A DNA stretch of 64,000 nt from an uncultured Atopobium sp. (GTDB lineage Bacteria > Actinomycetota > Coriobacteriia > Coriobacteriales > Atopobiaceae): the NCBI GenBank assembly GCA_937997345.1, contig CALKTD010000027.1, positions 1 to 64,000 on the forward strand, read 5' to 3'. Below are positions 35,620-44,529 of the stretch, piece after piece; position 1 is the first letter of the stretch; every line of letters begins with the position of its first letter. A model generated the notes under the pieces. The model did not search any database and was not told the DNA's origin. It saw only the letters and a program-made list of their open reading frames with translations. The translations under genes were made by a program, and so were the position numbers.

Positions 35620-37263
35620 TTAAGGAATCAGCGACAAAATCTGAGAGAGATTCTTCTTGCCAAAGTCGACCTTCTGGCCGTCGTTGATAACCAAGCATGG
35701 AACGCTCATGACATCGTAGGTGTCTTTGAGCTCCTTGAAGTGGTTGATGTCATAGACATCGCAGATGACCTGAGGGTTGTCTGCAGCAATGCGTTGTGCA
35801 GCTACAACAACGTCTGGGCACATGGTGCAAGAAAGTCCTACCAAGACCTGCAGATGTGTCTTTGACTCGATGGCGGCAATGGATGCCTTATCCTCGTCAC
35901 TAATAGGCTGACCAGGACCTGCGGCGTTGTAGAGGCCAAGAACAAACGAAGTGAACTCGTGACCGCCAGGAACACCATGGAACGCAAGACCTGTTGGAGT
36001 GCCATCCTGTGCGCACACACGAACAACAGGAAGGTTCTTCTCGTCCGTGCCTGAAACCGTCTGAACGCTCAGCTTGTCGGTCATAGAAGAAAGCTCTTCC
36101 ATGTAAGCTACGAGCTCCTCAGAGACAGGTCTCTGATCTAGCTCCAACTGAAGCACAAGCGGACGAGCCATACGCTCAAAGACAGCGTTAAGCTGCGCTT
36201 TCATGTCGTCGGTGAAAAGCTCTCCAGAATCAGAGACTATCTTGGTCACTGAGGTCTCAGAAGCCTCCTTCTTAGACGAGATACGCGTAACGTTCATCTG
36301 CGGAACAAGGCCAGTTTTCTCCTGAGCGCGCTTGATATAGCGCTCCATCTCAGTAGCGGTGGTTGCCGCCTGACCGATAGCCGTTGCAACCTGACGCAGT
36401 GGTTTCTGGCACACATCGCCAGCGCCAAAAAGGCCCTCACAGGTTGTTTCCTGGTGCTCATTAGTAATCAGATAGCCGTAGTCATCAGTCTGAGCCAGTT
36501 CTTTTACCAGGTCAGTCTCAGGCGCGTAACCCGCAAAGACAAAGACACCAATAGAATCGCCATCTTCTGGAGCAAACGTGGTCTTCTCGCCCGTCTTGAG
36601 GTTCTTGTACGTAATAGACCTAAGTGCGGAATCTCCGGCAACGGATTCAACCTGTGTGTTGTACAGAACCGTAATATTTGGATTAGTGCGAGCAGCCTCG
36701 GACGACGCAGGGGCGCAGGTAAATGCTTCCTCGCGCACAAGAACCGTGACGTGCTTTGCGTACTTAGTTAGAAATACGCTTTCTTCTGCAGCTGCAAAGC
36801 CTCCACCAATAACAAAGACTTCCTTGCCGGTAAAGAACTCGCCGTCGCAGGTGGCGCAGTAAGCAACTCCATGACCCTGGTAATCCTCTTCTCCCACAAA
36901 GCCGATATGACGTGGATGTGCCCCTGTGGCAAGAAGAACAGAAAGGCAAGGACGCTCACCTTTAGTAGTGTGAACTACCTTGACATCTCCGGACATGTCC
37001 AGGTCAGTGACTTCTGCCAGCAAAAACTCTGCACCAAAGGCTTCAGCCTGCTTGCGCATGGTTTCCGAAAGCTCAGAACCACTGGTGGAGAAAACTCCCG
37101 GATAATTAACAACCTCATTAGTGATGGTGATCTGTCCGCCAAAATGGTCCTTCTCGACAACTAGAACACGGTAGCGAGCGCGGGCCAGATAGAGGGCGGC
37201 GGTGAGCCCAGCTGGCCCACCGCCGATAATCACCGCGTCGTAGAGGTCTTTGACGTCGGTCAT
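35620..37263 (-). CDS. Thioredoxin-reductase/AhpF-like flavoprotein with swapped domain order
   Basis: A 547-residue flavoenzyme. Residues 1-310 are a thioredoxin reductase module: FAD site IIGGGPAGL, redox pair C136/C139 (YCATCDGEFF), NADPH site VIGGGFAAAEE. Residues about 345-547 form an AhpF-type double thioredoxin-fold domain with a second pair C479/C482 (LSCTMCPDVV). In classical AhpF the thioredoxin-like domain is N-terminal; here it is C-terminal. It directly follows ahpC by 16 bp, so it should pass electrons from NAD(P)H to the peroxiredoxin. The stop is followed by the terminator at 35545-35581. Confidence 0.9.
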   Translation of the reverse strand: MTDVKDLYDAVIIGGGPAGLTAALYLARARYRVLVVEKDHFGGQITITNEVVNYPGVFSTSGSELSETMRKQAEAFGAEFLLAEVTDLDMSGDVKVVHTTKGERPCLSVLLATGAHPRHIGFVGEEDYQGHGVAYCATCDGEFFTGKEVFVIGGGFAAAEESVFLTKYAKHVTVLVREEAFTCAPASSEAARTNPNITVLYNTQVESVAGDSALRSITYKNLKTGEKTTFAPEDGDSIGVFVFAGYAPETDLVKELAQTDDYGYLITNEHQETTCEGLFGAGDVCQKPLRQVATAIGQAATTATEMERYIKRAQEKTGLVPQMNVTRISSKKEASETSVTKIVSDSGELFTDDMKAQLNAVFERMARPLVLQLELDQRPVSEELVAYMEELSSMTDKLSVQTVSGTDEKNLPVVRVCAQDGTPTGLAFHGVPGGHEFTSFVLGLYNAAGPGQPISDEDKASIAAIESKTHLQVLVGLSCTMCPDVVVAAQRIAADNPQVICDVYDINHFKELKDTYDVMSVPCLVINDGQKVDFGKKNLSQILSLIP

Positions 37264-37279
37264 TGTAAGCTCCTAAATC

Positions 37280-37843
37280 TTAGAGCTGACCAACAAGGTC
37301 AAGGCTTGGCTTCAGAGTCTCAGCGCCTGGCTGCCACTTAGCTGGGCAGACCTGATCGCCGTGCTCTGCAACAAACTGTGCAGCCTGGAGAAGGCGGAGA
37401 AGCTCCTCAGCGTTACGACCAATGCCACCAGCGGTGACAAGCTCAACCTGGATGACACCCTCAGGGTCAACAATGAAAGCACCGCGCTCAGCAAGGCCAG
37501 CATCCTCAATAAGGACCTCAAAGTTCCTTGCAAGGACGTGAGCTGGGTCAGCAAGCATTGGGTAGGTTACCTTAGAGATGCGCTCGGACTCCTCATGCCA
37601 TGCCTTGTGAACAAACTCAGTATCGCAAGAAACAGAGTAAACCTCTGCGCCAGCAGCCTGGAACTTGTCATAGTTGTTTGCAAGATCCTCAAGCTCAGTT
37701 GGGCAGACAAAGGTAAAGTCTGCTGGATAGAAGAAGAACAGGCTCCACTTGCCCAGCGTGGACTCCTTGCTTACCTCGGTGATGTCACCGTTGTGGAATG
37801 CGTTTACCTTAAAATCACCAATTTGCTTACCAATAAGAGACAT
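37280..37843 (-). CDS. ahpC: Peroxiredoxin AhpC
   Basis: A 187-residue typical 2-Cys peroxiredoxin that reduces hydrogen peroxide and organic peroxides. Peroxidatic Cys is C47 in FFFYPADFTFVCPTE and the resolving Cys is C166 in DQVCPAKW. It is the first gene of the ahpC-reductase operon with a consensus promoter at 37894-37921. GAAAGGAACTGACT precedes the ATG at 37843. Confidence 0.97.
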   Translation of the reverse strand: MSLIGKQIGDFKVNAFHNGDITEVSKESTLGKWSLFFFYPADFTFVCPTELEDLANNYDKFQAAGAEVYSVSCDTEFVHKAWHEESERISKVTYPMLADPAHVLARNFEVLIEDAGLAERGAFIVDPEGVIQVELVTAGGIGRNAEELLRLLQAAQFVAEHGDQVCPAKWQPGAETLKPSLDLVGQL

Positions 37844-37893
37844 AGTCAGTTCCTTTCTGTAAGTAAAACAATTTGTAAAACGTGCTAGTTAGA

Positions 37894-37921
37894 AGTTTAC
37901 TCTCTTTAACTCTTTTGTCAA
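37894..37921 (-). promoter_or_regulatory. Promoter of ahpC
   Basis: Minus-strand TTGACA (37916-37921), 16-bp spacer, TAAACT (37894-37899). Confidence 0.72.
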
Positions 37922-37924
37922 TAA

Positions 37925-37939
37925 CAATAATGATTACTA
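37925..37939. promoter_or_regulatory. Possible PerR/Fur-type operator
   Basis: CAATAATGATTACTA is a 7-1-7 imperfect inverted repeat (five of seven positions paired), just upstream of the -35 box of ahpC. PerR commonly controls ahp genes, but no regulator gene is in this window. Confidence 0.4.
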
Positions 37940-37950
37940 TTTATATCCAC

Positions 37951-37981
37951 AAAAAGAAACAGGCCAGATTACTCTGACCTG
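37951..37981 (-). terminator. Terminator of tRNA-Val
   Basis: CAGGTCAGA / TCTGGCCTG stem (minus strand, one mismatch) followed by TTTCTTTTT. Confidence 0.8.
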
Positions 37982-37989
37982 TGAACAGT

Positions 37990-38065
37990 TGGTGGGCGTT
38001 ATAAGATTTGAACTTATGACCTCTTCCGTGTCAGGGAAGCGCTCGTCCCCCTGAGCTAAACGCCC
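37990..38065 (-). tRNA. tRNA-Val (GAC)
   Basis: A 76-nt cloverleaf on the minus strand with encoded CCA. Acceptor GGGCGTT pairs with AACGCCC, the anticodon loop is CTGACAC and the T-arm is TTCAAAT-type. It stands alone with its own terminator. Confidence 0.95.
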
Positions 38066-38336
38066 GAATATGTTTGCTGCTGGGGATGCAGCAAGGGATA
38101 TATTACGAGAAACCCGCCCCTCTTGCAACCGTCAAACTCAACTTTTTTAGAAATTTGCAAAAGATCGGTTCGTCAATGCATTGATGGCTATTTAAATACC
38201 GCGGGCTATCAAAAGAATGACCGCCTTTTAAACCCGTACGTCTTCTGCACCTCAATTATTAAAAAATAGGTAACTGGATTGTAAAAGCATATGGTCAGAA
38301 GTATTATGGCAAGTCGTTCAATTGAGGGAGAAACTT

Positions 38337-38885
38337 ATGAACTTTTTGGAATATAACAAAGACGAGAAGCTATGCTTTAATTATAAGAAATCATGCGGTC
38401 TCTGGTTAATTGTTGTAGCTCTCATCATTTTTACAGCTACCGTAATAGGTGGAAAGCAGATTATCAATATGTCCGTATTTAGCTTTGGATATGTTGCAGC
38501 CTTCTTATCCATAAATACAAATAAGAAAGTTCTCAATAAATTTTCCGATGGTCCTTCAAGTAAGTTCCAGAACAAAATGTCTCTATACGCTGTAATTTTC
38601 TTATTCATTTTGATGTTTTTATTAGGTGGGCCATTTTTTGCAACTGAAAACTGGAGACTTATTTGGATAGGTGCGTTAATGGCCACGGCGCTGCACTTTT
38701 TCCTCTATTACTTTGTGCACGGAAAATCGATGATCTATCTGGCAATACTCTGTGCTGTCAATGTTGGTATAGGTTATATTTTTCCAGATATCCCACTGAC
38801 AATAACTGCCTACATTGATGCGGCAATTAAACTTGGCTTTGGAATATACCTGTTCTTTTTCTCAAAACCAACACAACAAAAATAA
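38337..38885 (+). CDS. Hypothetical polytopic membrane protein
   Basis: A 182-residue protein with about five or six transmembrane helices (LWLIVVALIIFTATVIGG, FGYVAAFLSI, LYAVIFLFILMFLLGGPFF, IWIGALMATALHFFLYYFV and others). GAGGGAG precedes the ATG at 38337; a TTG at 38322 is less likely. AT-rich, next to a tRNA gene, with no recognised family. Its 3' end faces the small gene at 38893. Confidence 0.7.
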   Translation: MNFLEYNKDEKLCFNYKKSCGLWLIVVALIIFTATVIGGKQIINMSVFSFGYVAAFLSINTNKKVLNKFSDGPSSKFQNKMSLYAVIFLFILMFLLGGPFFATENWRLIWIGALMATALHFFLYYFVHGKSMIYLAILCAVNVGIGYIFPDIPLTITAYIDAAIKLGFGIYLFFFSKPTQQK

Positions 38886-38892
38886 CCTTCAC

Positions 38893-39096
38893 CTAGAGTC
38901 CATGTGCGTCAAACGTGTCCTTAACTAGTGCCACAAGTATTGGTATGAGTACAGCTACCACTGCTAATAGCATTGGATTATCACGCACTTCCGGAATGTC
39001 CTGTAAGAAATTCTGCAAATCATAGACAAGGCCAACGGCAACAGCGATGAGGATTGGTGCAAGAATAATCAGAATGGGCTTTAGTGTATTGCGCAT
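38893..39096 (-). CDS. Small two-helix membrane protein
   Basis: A 67-residue protein with two hydrophobic helices (PILIILAPILIAVAVGLVY and MLLAVVAVLIPILVALV). AAAGGAAA lies at good spacing before the ATG at 39096; the longer frame to 39159 has no site. Unknown function. Confidence 0.6.
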   Translation of the reverse strand: MRNTLKPILIILAPILIAVAVGLVYDLQNFLQDIPEVRDNPMLLAVVAVLIPILVALVKDTFDAHGL

Positions 39097-39192
39097 GAGA
39101 GTGTTTCCTTTTCCCAGTGTTGCAAATGCACAGTCCAATAAGGCAAAGTCATGCATCAAGCCACATTCAGGCTTTTCTTCCCTACTTCTTCC

Positions 39193-40491
39193 CTACTTCT
39201 TACGCTTAACCTTAATTTGAATGCCAGAAGTATCTGGACGAGACGATGTAGAAGCAACAGCGGGTTTCTCGCCATTTACAAAAGCCGAGAAACGCTGACG
39301 GAAACGGTTCCACTTGTGATAGATAGGCTCGTGATCATGAGATCTGAGACCCAAGAGCATGCTTGCGGCCATAGTTGGAAGCAGATACTCAATAGCGCGC
39401 CAAAGTACAAAACCTGCGGCAATTTCTTCACCAAACATATGGCCAAACAGGAAGGCAAAGCCGCCCTCAGCGCCACCAGTACCACCAGGAAGTGGAATCG
39501 CTGAGGTCAAGAGCTCAAGCATTGATCCAGAAGCCAGGCAAGTCAGAAGATCTGCAGGCTGGCCAAGTGCTCGCAAAACAAAGTATGGCAGTGCATAGAG
39601 GCACCCAAGCTGAAGCAGTGTTACAAGCAAAACAACGCACATCTCTGGAATGTTCTTTGCCGCAGTTTTAAAGCCGTTAGAAAACTCATCTACCTGCGTG
39701 TTAATGATGCCATGCCAGTGGTCGTAGCGCTTTACAATGCGTAGGCGTGAAAGCAGTCTTAAGCCCCAGTTGCCCACGGTCTTTACCATTTTAGGAAGCA
39801 GGCAAATGGCCAAGATAACTGCAACCATCACTATCTTTGCACCAAACAAAATGACGCCAATGACCGTAACGTCGCCAAATTGCTCGTAGAAATAATTGGC
39901 CCTAAAGATAAGCATAAGAGCTGCAAAGATGCCCTCGCCCGCCTCGTACATAACAAAGCGTGTGAACTGCAAAGCTCCTGCCTGACCAACGGAAATTCCT
40001 GCACGAGTGAGGCGATAAATCTGTGCAGGAGCAGCTCCTGCGCCGTTTGGCGTAAGGTTCATGAAGAAGATGCCCGATGCCTCAACGCTCATCAGGTCGC
40101 GGACACCAACGGGACTCTCGGGGTCTGTAATGACTGAAATTACATAGGCGAGAATACCCAGGAAATAGTAGACAAAATAGCAAAGAGCGCCAGCAATGAG
40201 CCATCCTGTATCTACATCTGCTAGGGCAACAACAAACTCATCAAACTGACCAGAAAAAACGATGTAGAATGCGTACAGTATTACGACCGCAAAAAGGAAG
40301 AGGATGCTCTTTCTAACTTGCCCAAAGCTCTCCTTTGCCTCTTCTACCTGCTCAGATGAAGAAGTTGGAGCAACGCTAATCTTAGGCTTTTTGGTTGAAA
40401 CACCCTTAACGGTAGTAGATCCAATCTTCACCGTTACCTTCGGTGCAGATGAGGGGTGCTCGGTTTCAGACGCGCCATCTGGGCGATCCAT
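39193..40491 (-). CDS. Flippase-like integral membrane protein (UPF0104/LPG synthase TM family)
   Basis: A 432-residue protein with about eight helices of the lysylphosphatidylglycerol-synthase transmembrane family. The signature regions are GAGAAPAQIYRLTRAGISVGQAGALQFTRF-like and IPLPGGTGGAEGGFAFLF. A cytosolic N-terminus of about 75 residues and a basic C-terminal tail (QIKVKRKK) flank it. AAGGAGG precedes the ATG at 40491. Members take part in lipid or lipid-linked sugar handling; the catalytic C-terminal domain of MprF is absent. Confidence 0.88.
   Translation of the reverse strand: MDRPDGASETEHPSSAPKVTVKIGSTTVKGVSTKKPKISVAPTSSSEQVEEAKESFGQVRKSILFLFAVVILYAFYIVFSGQFDEFVVALADVDTGWLIAGALCYFVYYFLGILAYVISVITDPESPVGVRDLMSVEASGIFFMNLTPNGAGAAPAQIYRLTRAGISVGQAGALQFTRFVMYEAGEGIFAALMLIFRANYFYEQFGDVTVIGVILFGAKIVMVAVILAICLLPKMVKTVGNWGLRLLSRLRIVKRYDHWHGIINTQVDEFSNGFKTAAKNIPEMCVVLLVTLLQLGCLYALPYFVLRALGQPADLLTCLASGSMLELLTSAIPLPGGTGGAEGGFAFLFGHMFGEEIAAGFVLWRAIEYLLPTMAASMLLGLRSHDHEPIYHKWNRFRQRFSAFVNGEKPAVASTSSRPDTSGIQIKVKRKK
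39261..39273 (-). repeat. GGCGAGAAACCCG dispersed motif
   Basis: Exact 13-mer in the 3' part of the flippase-like gene (encodes Gly-Glu-Lys-Pro); a GCCGAGAAACG variant follows 15 bp later in the opposite orientation. Confidence 0.8.
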
Positions 40492-40598
40492 GGGCACCTC
40501 CTTGGACTCTGGATCACAATACGTGTACAGAAACAACACTCTTTGCAGGTAAACGAGCCAACCTTAATGGGTTTCTCGCCACCTACCTACTTTTTATT

Positions 40599-41684
40599 TT
40601 ACATGAACCGCTCAAGTATACTCTTGTCAGCCTCAATAATGCCACCGCCACAAACTTCCTGGCCATCGTACAAAACCGCCGATTGACCTGCTGCAACAGT
40701 TTTTACCGGCTGGTTAAATTCAACAAATCCACATTGATTGTCCGTGAGCGTAAACGTTACGGGGACCAGCGCACCTGTGTGACGAGTTCTGACCACATAC
40801 CTACCGTTAGCTGCAGGTTCTCCGGAAATCCAATGCATGTCCGAGAGCTCCATACGACGAGTCCAGAGCGCGGGACAGTTTAAGTCAGAGGTTACATAGA
40901 CAACATTCTTGAGCGTGTCGGTTGCTACCACATAGCGAGCAGGTCCTCCGCCAATGTTCAGGCCTTTTCTTTGACCAACGGTAAAGAGAAACGCTCCATC
41001 ATGGGTGCCAAGAACCTTACCTGTCTCCCACTCAATGACGTTGCCCTGCTTTTTCTGGAAAGTGTCCAGCAAAAACGTGCGCAGACCAACGGGGCCAATA
41101 AAGCAAATGCCGTCAGAGTCTGGCTTAGTTTCTATGCCCAGACCTCGCTCTGCACACATGGCGCGAACCTCTGCCTTAGTGGCAATGTGTCCAATAGGAA
41201 AAAGCGTACGTTCAAACAAATAACCTGGTACACGCCATAGGAAGTAGGTTTGGTCTTTGTGAGCATCTGCGGCGCGCAAAAGTTTTTTGGTGCCCGGGAC
41301 GTTCTGTGCATAGTGACCTGTTGCAACAAAATCGGCGCCCTCAGCAAAAGCGCGTTCTGCAAAGGTGCCAAACTTTACCGTCTGGTTGCACATAACGTCT
41401 GGATTAGGCGTACGACCGTGCTCATAGGCATCAAGCAGGTAATCTACAACGGTAGCCTTATATTCGGCCTCACAGTCCCACACGTCCAAATCAATGCCAA
41501 GTGTCACACAGACGCGCTCAGCGTCAGCCAAATCGTCCGCCCAGGGGCACTTAAAGCCTGGCAGGTCCTTTGACCAGTTGCGCATATAGATAGCCTTGAC
41601 GTTATAGCCTGCCTCAAGAAGCAAGGCCGCGGACAGCGCCGAATCAACGCCGCCACTCATGCCAAGGTAAACTAGTTCTCCCAT
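40599..41684 (-). CDS. mnmA: tRNA 2-thiouridine(34) synthase MnmA
   Basis: A 361-residue ATP-dependent enzyme that thiolates U34 of Lys, Glu and Gln tRNAs. PP-loop SGGVDS is at 10-15, the catalytic cysteines are C99 (DVMCNQTVKFG) and C194 (DGICFIG), and GHYA lies between. It overlaps the 3' end of the cysteine desulfurase gene by 13 bp, so it should receive sulfur directly from that partner. The GGAG-type site lies inside the upstream gene. The 3' spacer contains a GGCGAGAA motif (40573-40580). Confidence 0.96.
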   Translation of the reverse strand: MGELVYLGMSGGVDSALSAALLLEAGYNVKAIYMRNWSKDLPGFKCPWADDLADAERVCVTLGIDLDVWDCEAEYKATVVDYLLDAYEHGRTPNPDVMCNQTVKFGTFAERAFAEGADFVATGHYAQNVPGTKKLLRAADAHKDQTYFLWRVPGYLFERTLFPIGHIATKAEVRAMCAERGLGIETKPDSDGICFIGPVGLRTFLLDTFQKKQGNVIEWETGKVLGTHDGAFLFTVGQRKGLNIGGGPARYVVATDTLKNVVYVTSDLNCPALWTRRMELSDMHWISGEPAANGRYVVRTRHTGALVPVTFTLTDNQCGFVEFNQPVKTVAAGQSAVLYDGQEVCGGGIIEADKSILERFM

Positions 41685-42877
41685 ATCACTCCTACGCGAG
41701 CAGACTCCTGCTTGACGGCCTCAGCAATTGCCCAAGCTGCGTACAAGATGTCAGCTTCTGTGGTAGTTCTTCCAAGCGTTAGCCTTAAGCTTCCCGCTGC
41801 TACTTCTCGCGGTGCTCCAATTGCCTCAAGCACGTGAGATATTTGCATTTTTGATGCGGCGCAGGCAGAGCCTGTTCCCACCGACACGCCTAGGCGCTCC
41901 AGCAGGATGACCAAACGGCGAGCTTCAAGTCCCGGAAAAGAAACGTGTAGCAGGTTAGGAAGCCTTAGCTTGGCGTTCTTTGGTCCCGAGACAATCATCT
42001 GCGGGAACTCTGTGCAAAGCAGCTCCTGTAGCTGATCTTTGAGGCGAGAAACCCGCTTCGCCTCGTCAGCGCGAGTCTCGTCTGCAAGCGTTAAGGCACA
42101 CGCAAATCCAATGACGCCCGCAACGTTTTCCGTACCCGAGCGAACACCGCCTTCTTGTCCGCCACCGAGTACCAGCGGCCTTAAGCGCACATCGTCGGAG
42201 GCCCACAAGAGGCCTACCTGCTTTGGACCAGAAAGCTTTGCTGCGGAAAGCGTCAACATGTCCACGCCCAACGACGACACGTTCACGCTCAAGTATGCCG
42301 CCGCCTGAGAGGCGTCTACGTGCAAGTACAACGGACGAGTCTCCCCTGCTGCAAGTCTGCGCGAGCGTTCCTTGGCAAGTACCTGCGAAATCTCTCGGAT
42401 GGGTTGAATGGTGCCAATCTCGCCGTTTGCAAGCTCAATGGAAACCAGTTCGGTCTCTGGTTTGAGTGCTTTTGCAACCCGTTCTGGATTCACGCGACCG
42501 TCTGCTTCTACGCGTAGTGTCTTGTGCGAGAAAATCCCTGCACACGCAAGGACACTCTCGTGCTCAATAGCATCAACGATGACGTGCGCATCTTCCGAGA
42601 CCGTTGCAAACGCCAGGTTGTTGGCCTCTGTAGCACCAGCCGTAAGCACCACGTTTCCCGGACGAGCGCCAATGGCATGCGCCAAGACAGCACGAGCACG
42701 CTCAACCTCGTCACGAACCTGGCGAGACAGAGCATACGGAGCTGAAGGGTTGTAGAACTTTTCCGTGAAGTACGGAATCATTGCATCAACTACACGCGGA
42801 TCCATGGGCGTAGCTGCGGCAAAGTCCAGGTACACGTTGCCTGTTGGATGTTCTGGTTTTACAGAAGGAATGTGCAT
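41672..42877 (-). CDS. Cysteine desulfurase (NifS/IscS family)
   Basis: A 401-residue PLP enzyme that removes sulfur from cysteine as a persulfide. YLDFAAATPMDPRV at the N-terminus, the GATEANNLAF substrate loop, the PLP lysine region LSAAKLSGPKQVG (about 214-219), RSGTENV and the active C339 in VGTGSACAASK are all present. Coupled to mnmA, so its main role is inferred to be tRNA thiolation, as in Bacillus YrvO. No iron-sulfur scaffold genes are adjacent. Confidence 0.93.
   Translation of the reverse strand: MHIPSVKPEHPTGNVYLDFAAATPMDPRVVDAMIPYFTEKFYNPSAPYALSRQVRDEVERARAVLAHAIGARPGNVVLTAGATEANNLAFATVSEDAHVIVDAIEHESVLACAGIFSHKTLRVEADGRVNPERVAKALKPETELVSIELANGEIGTIQPIREISQVLAKERSRRLAAGETRPLYLHVDASQAAAYLSVNVSSLGVDMLTLSAAKLSGPKQVGLLWASDDVRLRPLVLGGGQEGGVRSGTENVAGVIGFACALTLADETRADEAKRVSRLKDQLQELLCTEFPQMIVSGPKNAKLRLPNLLHVSFPGLEARRLVILLERLGVSVGTGSACAASKMQISHVLEAIGAPREVAAGSLRLTLGRTTTEADILYAAWAIAEAVKQESARVGVIWEN
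42043..42055 (+). repeat. GGCGAGAAACCCG dispersed motif
   Basis: Exact 13-mer, antisense to the cysteine desulfurase gene, where it reads Val-Ser-Arg-Leu in the coding frame and so is not the Gly-Glu-Lys codon string. Confidence 0.8.
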
Positions 42878-43007
42878 TACAAATCCTTTGGGTTTCTCGC
42901 GGTCTTGCGGACGTACTGCGCGGCAATCGGCGACTTACTGCCGAGCGGGCGGTCTTGCGGCGATCAGCGACTTGCTGTCGGGCGAGCCGGTGGACGGTGC
43001 TTGGTGG

Positions 43008-43898
43008 CTACGACTTGTCAGCCGAATCTGGCGACGTAAACGTCATGTTCTGGAAACGAGCAGATACAAAGCTGTCATCGTAGTGATTATCTACCCACAT
43101 CTCAAACGCATTTGTCGGAGGAACACCAGCGTCTCTCTGAGCTTTTCTCGCCAAACACGCCACCGTCATAGTGATGTCGGCAACAAGATACACCGTAAGC
43201 AGGGTAACAAAAATTGCTTGCCTTTTTGATGTTGGCTCGCCAATCTTATAGAGCGCTCGAGGCATGATGACGCGACACCAAATCAGGCCCAAAATTCCCC
43301 AGAAGCCCAAGAATCGCCAGGCCACCCACTGTGTGATGGCGTCTGGAAGATGGGCATACGTCCATGATTCCGAGTGGAAAACCTCTTGCATTCCCCAGCC
43401 GGTAAGCTGCTCCAGCGTGCCGCCGACAACAACTGAAACCAGGAAAATGACAAGGTTATTGGCGTGATGCTTGTGCAACTGGTAGCAAATTACAGTCAGA
43501 AAAACCGCGCCAGTTCCGTAGAGCGGAGAGAACGGTCCCCAAATAAGTCCCACCCTGCTCTCGGTCAGGCCAGCGGTAATGAGCATCCAGATTTCTTCTA
43601 TAAGAAGGCCGGCCATGCAGCCCACAATAAAGAGAATAACCACCTGATACCAACCAAGATGCATCTTGTCCAAGTACGCCGAGAGCTCGGCTTGCGTTGG
43701 TTTTGACTTGGAGAACGATGCGGCTGGTGCGGCGCCGGGTGCGTCCGGTGCAGCGCTAGGAGCGTCGCCTGCGAGCCCATCGATCTTCTCGCCAGACGAG
43801 AGCCAGCCCCAAAAATAGCGCACCACGCGAACAAAACCGCTTGCGACAAGATACGCAAGCGTCAAAAGAGCTATGAGCGACGCGACAATAAAGAACAT
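43008..43898 (-). CDS. CmpB-family putative ABC-transporter-like membrane protein
   Basis: A 296-residue polytopic protein. After an N-terminal helix and an Ala/Pro-rich cytosolic loop (about residues 40-70) it carries the PF06541-type region: FIVGCMAGLLIEEIWMLI, RVGLIWGPFSPLYGTGAVFLT, GGTLEQLTGWGMQEVFHSESWTY and FLGFWGILGLIWCRVIMPRAL. This family is annotated as putative ABC permeases, but its activity is unknown. GAGGTTGT precedes the ATG at 43898. The 130-bp spacer before the desulfurase gene is GC-rich with GCGGTCTTGCGG repeats. Confidence 0.83.
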   Translation of the reverse strand: MFFIVASLIALLTLAYLVASGFVRVVRYFWGWLSSGEKIDGLAGDAPSAAPDAPGAAPAASFSKSKPTQAELSAYLDKMHLGWYQVVILFIVGCMAGLLIEEIWMLITAGLTESRVGLIWGPFSPLYGTGAVFLTVICYQLHKHHANNLVIFLVSVVVGGTLEQLTGWGMQEVFHSESWTYAHLPDAITQWVAWRFLGFWGILGLIWCRVIMPRALYKIGEPTSKRQAIFVTLLTVYLVADITMTVACLARKAQRDAGVPPTNAFEMWVDNHYDDSFVSARFQNMTFTSPDSADKS

Positions 43899-44057
43899 AC
43901 AACCTCATTCAAAAGTTCTTGTCCTATGATACGGCAAGCAACCACACTTGGCAATCTACCTGCTCTTATTTGTAAGATTTGCAAGAAAAATCCACCTCTT
44001 GAGCGCATTAGGATTCGTGACTTTTCTAAAAAAGTTTGACGATTTTGAAATTTATAC

Positions 44058-44086
44058 TTGCACTCAGCCGTGAACTTGCGTATATT
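44058..44086 (+). promoter_or_regulatory. Promoter of the tRNA-Gly gene
   Basis: TTGCAC (44058-44063), exactly 17 bp, TATATT (44081-44086); start expected about 7 bp before the mature tRNA. Confidence 0.72.
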
Positions 44087-44099
44087 ATTCCTCGCGTTC

Positions 44100-44175
44100 G
44101 CGGGCTTAGCGCAGTTGGTAGCGCGCAACCTTGCCAAGGTTGAGGTCGCGGGTTCGAACCCCGTAGCCCGCTCCA
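44100..44175 (+). tRNA. tRNA-Gly (GCC)
   Basis: 76 nt including encoded CCA. Acceptor GCGGGCT pairs with AGCCCGC, anticodon loop TTGCCAA, T-loop GGTTCGAACC. Confidence 0.97.
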
Positions 44176-44184
44176 TGATTTTTC

Positions 44185-44208
44185 GGCCGGACTTGTTCGG
44201 CCTTTTTT
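44185..44208 (+). terminator. Terminator-like hairpin between tRNA-Gly and tRNA-Cys
   Basis: GGCCG / CGGCC stem with T6; only a 13-bp gap separates it from tRNA-Cys, so read-through or processing is likely. Confidence 0.65.
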
Positions 44209-44221
44209 ATACGTCATCTTT

Positions 44222-44295
44222 GGCGAGATGGCCAAGTGGTAAGGCAGAGGCCTGCAAAGCCTTTATCCCCGGTTCGAATCCGGGTCTCGCCTCCA
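44222..44295 (+). tRNA. tRNA-Cys (GCA)
   Basis: 74 nt with encoded CCA. Acceptor GGCGAGA / TCTCGCC, anticodon loop CTGCAAA, T-loop GGTTCGAATCC. Its acceptor begins GGCGAGA but is not a motif copy (next base T). Confidence 0.97.
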
Positions 44296-44305
44296 GTGAA
44301 TTGAC

Positions 44306-44334
44306 AACCCCAGCTTCGGCTGGGGTTTCTTTTT
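44306..44334 (+). terminator. Terminator of the tRNA-Gly/Cys unit
   Basis: ACCCCAGC TTCG GCTGGGGT, an 8-bp stem with a UUCG loop, followed by a T-rich run. Confidence 0.92.
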
Positions 44335-44529
44335 GTCGCGCATAACCGTGCTTGCTTGGGTTTTAGATTGCGAGCCTATTTCGAGCCTGAAAAACACGTC
44401 ATGTCTGAATAAAACAGCTCAGACAAGGTGAGCTTTTCAGGCAAATCGTTCAGACTTGGCGAGAAAATCGGGCTATATAAGAGTGTTCGTAAAACCAACT
44501 TCGGAATCTACTTACGTCTAGAAAAGTCC

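Noticed and set aside
37990..39096. Genomic island integrated at tRNA-Val
   Set aside because: The adjoining small AT-rich membrane genes hint at it, but there is no integrase and no duplicated tRNA 3' end.
44058..44345. 95-codon open frame over the tRNA-Gly and tRNA-Cys genes
   Set aside because: It is a shadow of two clear tRNA genes.
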